From NCBI RefSeq assembly GCF_938046015.1, contig NZ_CALIXW010000047.1, positions 1 through 57,786 of the forward strand: a stretch of 57,786 bases of DNA. Direction: 5' to 3'. The notes under the pieces were generated by a model. The model worked only from the letters and a program-made list of their open reading frames with translations, had not been told where the DNA came from and did not search any database. Below are positions 57,616 to 57,786 of this stretch, one piece after another. This DNA comes from an uncultured Porphyromonas sp. (lineage in GTDB: Bacteria > Bacteroidota > Bacteroidia > Bacteroidales > Porphyromonadaceae). The stretch's first letter is position 1, and every line of letters starts with the position of its first letter. A program made the position numbers and the translations under genes.

Positions 57616-57786
57616 CAAACGAGGAAAGGCCCACGGAGCTACGGCAAGCGCGCCGAGCTGGGACGGAAAGAAAAGCCTCAAGAGCGAGATGAGTCTAAGA
57701 CAAGAGGAGTGATCCTCCTTAGATAGCCAAAAGCGATCATTGACATACTTGATAAAAACAAACGAGAAAACAACGTAGAGCATATT
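57616..57786 (+). other. Untranslated leader, possibly of an rRNA operon (partial)
   Basis: About 170 nt after the promoter with no coding potential on the plus strand. It contains CTAAG/CTTAG and GAGGAG/CTCCTC hairpin arms (about 57690-57725), then ATCATTGACATACTTGAT and an A-rich AACAAACGAGAAAACAACG stretch. In Bacteroidetes an ATTGACATA-type sequence followed by A-rich DNA often lies just before 16S rRNA. The 16S gene itself is not in the window. Confidence 0.4.

Overview
The window looks like chromosomal DNA of a high-GC member of the Bacteroidales, most likely a Porphyromonas-like organism. No species is claimed. Three things support this: the -7 promoter box TAnnTTTG (mostly TATCTTTG or TACCTTTG) recurs ahead of genes; gene neighbourhoods are typical of Bacteroidetes (murC-ftsQ-ftsA-ftsZ, sigma-54 activator-lptE-secG, DUF3822-rsmD, an HMA/AraC regulator next to copA); and many proteins are of Bacteroidetes type (HU-HIG DNA-binding protein, archaeal/eukaryal-type ProRS, BT0820-like HAD, PCMD lipoprotein). 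I saw no insertion sequence, CRISPR array or prophage.

Layout. 0.4-2.0 kb: two accessory genes, an AT-rich Abi-like orphan and a SUKH/SMI1-like protein. 2.0-4.2 kb: rplU-rpmA and serS. 4.3-8.6 kb, minus strand: ansA, a YycJ-like metallo-hydrolase, a PduO-type cobalamin adenosyltransferase and rpoN. 8.6-9.5 kb: repeat-rich spacer. 9.5-16.9 kb, plus strand: 7TM-HD phosphohydrolase, aroK, an HU-like protein followed by a small amidase/membrane-protein cassette, and a secreted GH2 glycosidase. 17-19.8 kb, minus: RecD-like helicase, TrmH-family methylase, mnmD. 20-25.4 kb, plus: membrane-anchored orphan, DUF3822, rsmD, thioesterase, mutS. 25.5-28.3 kb, minus: a tandem pair of near-identical exported orphans with a third C-terminal remnant, and a lipoprotein. 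28.3-34.3 kb, minus: the division/cell-wall cluster murC-ftsQ-ftsA-ftsZ and a HAD hydrolase. 35.2-39.9 kb, plus: tRNA-Ser, tRNA-Phe, proS-queF-lipid kinase, a small RHH-like protein with tadA, and an HD protein. 40.6-47.0 kb, minus: a probable engB-galE-metG-5'-nucleotidase-exonuclease-like operon. 47.2-50.1 kb, plus: HMA-AraC regulator and copA. 50.5-57 kb, plus: rpsF-rpsR-rplI, sigma-54 activator-lptE-TPR protein-secG, rplS, a PCMD lipoprotein and a tiny envelope protein. The last ~190 bp look like a strong promoter and leader running out of the window, possibly into an rRNA operon.

The most unusual signal is non-coding. Seven intergenic gaps each hold about four tandem copies of a 22-bp unit built around GATATCCCTCAGCGCGCTGA. 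An eighth gap (34.75 kb) holds a perfect 42-bp palindrome made from the same core. The units keep a 22-bp step (about two helical turns) and are absent from genes. This looks like a genome-wide family of protein-binding or structural arrays. A second family, a 90-bp hairpin-forming element, is tandem at 9.1 kb and inverted at 40.3 kb.

All calls come from reading the sequence and from remembered family knowledge. No database search was run.
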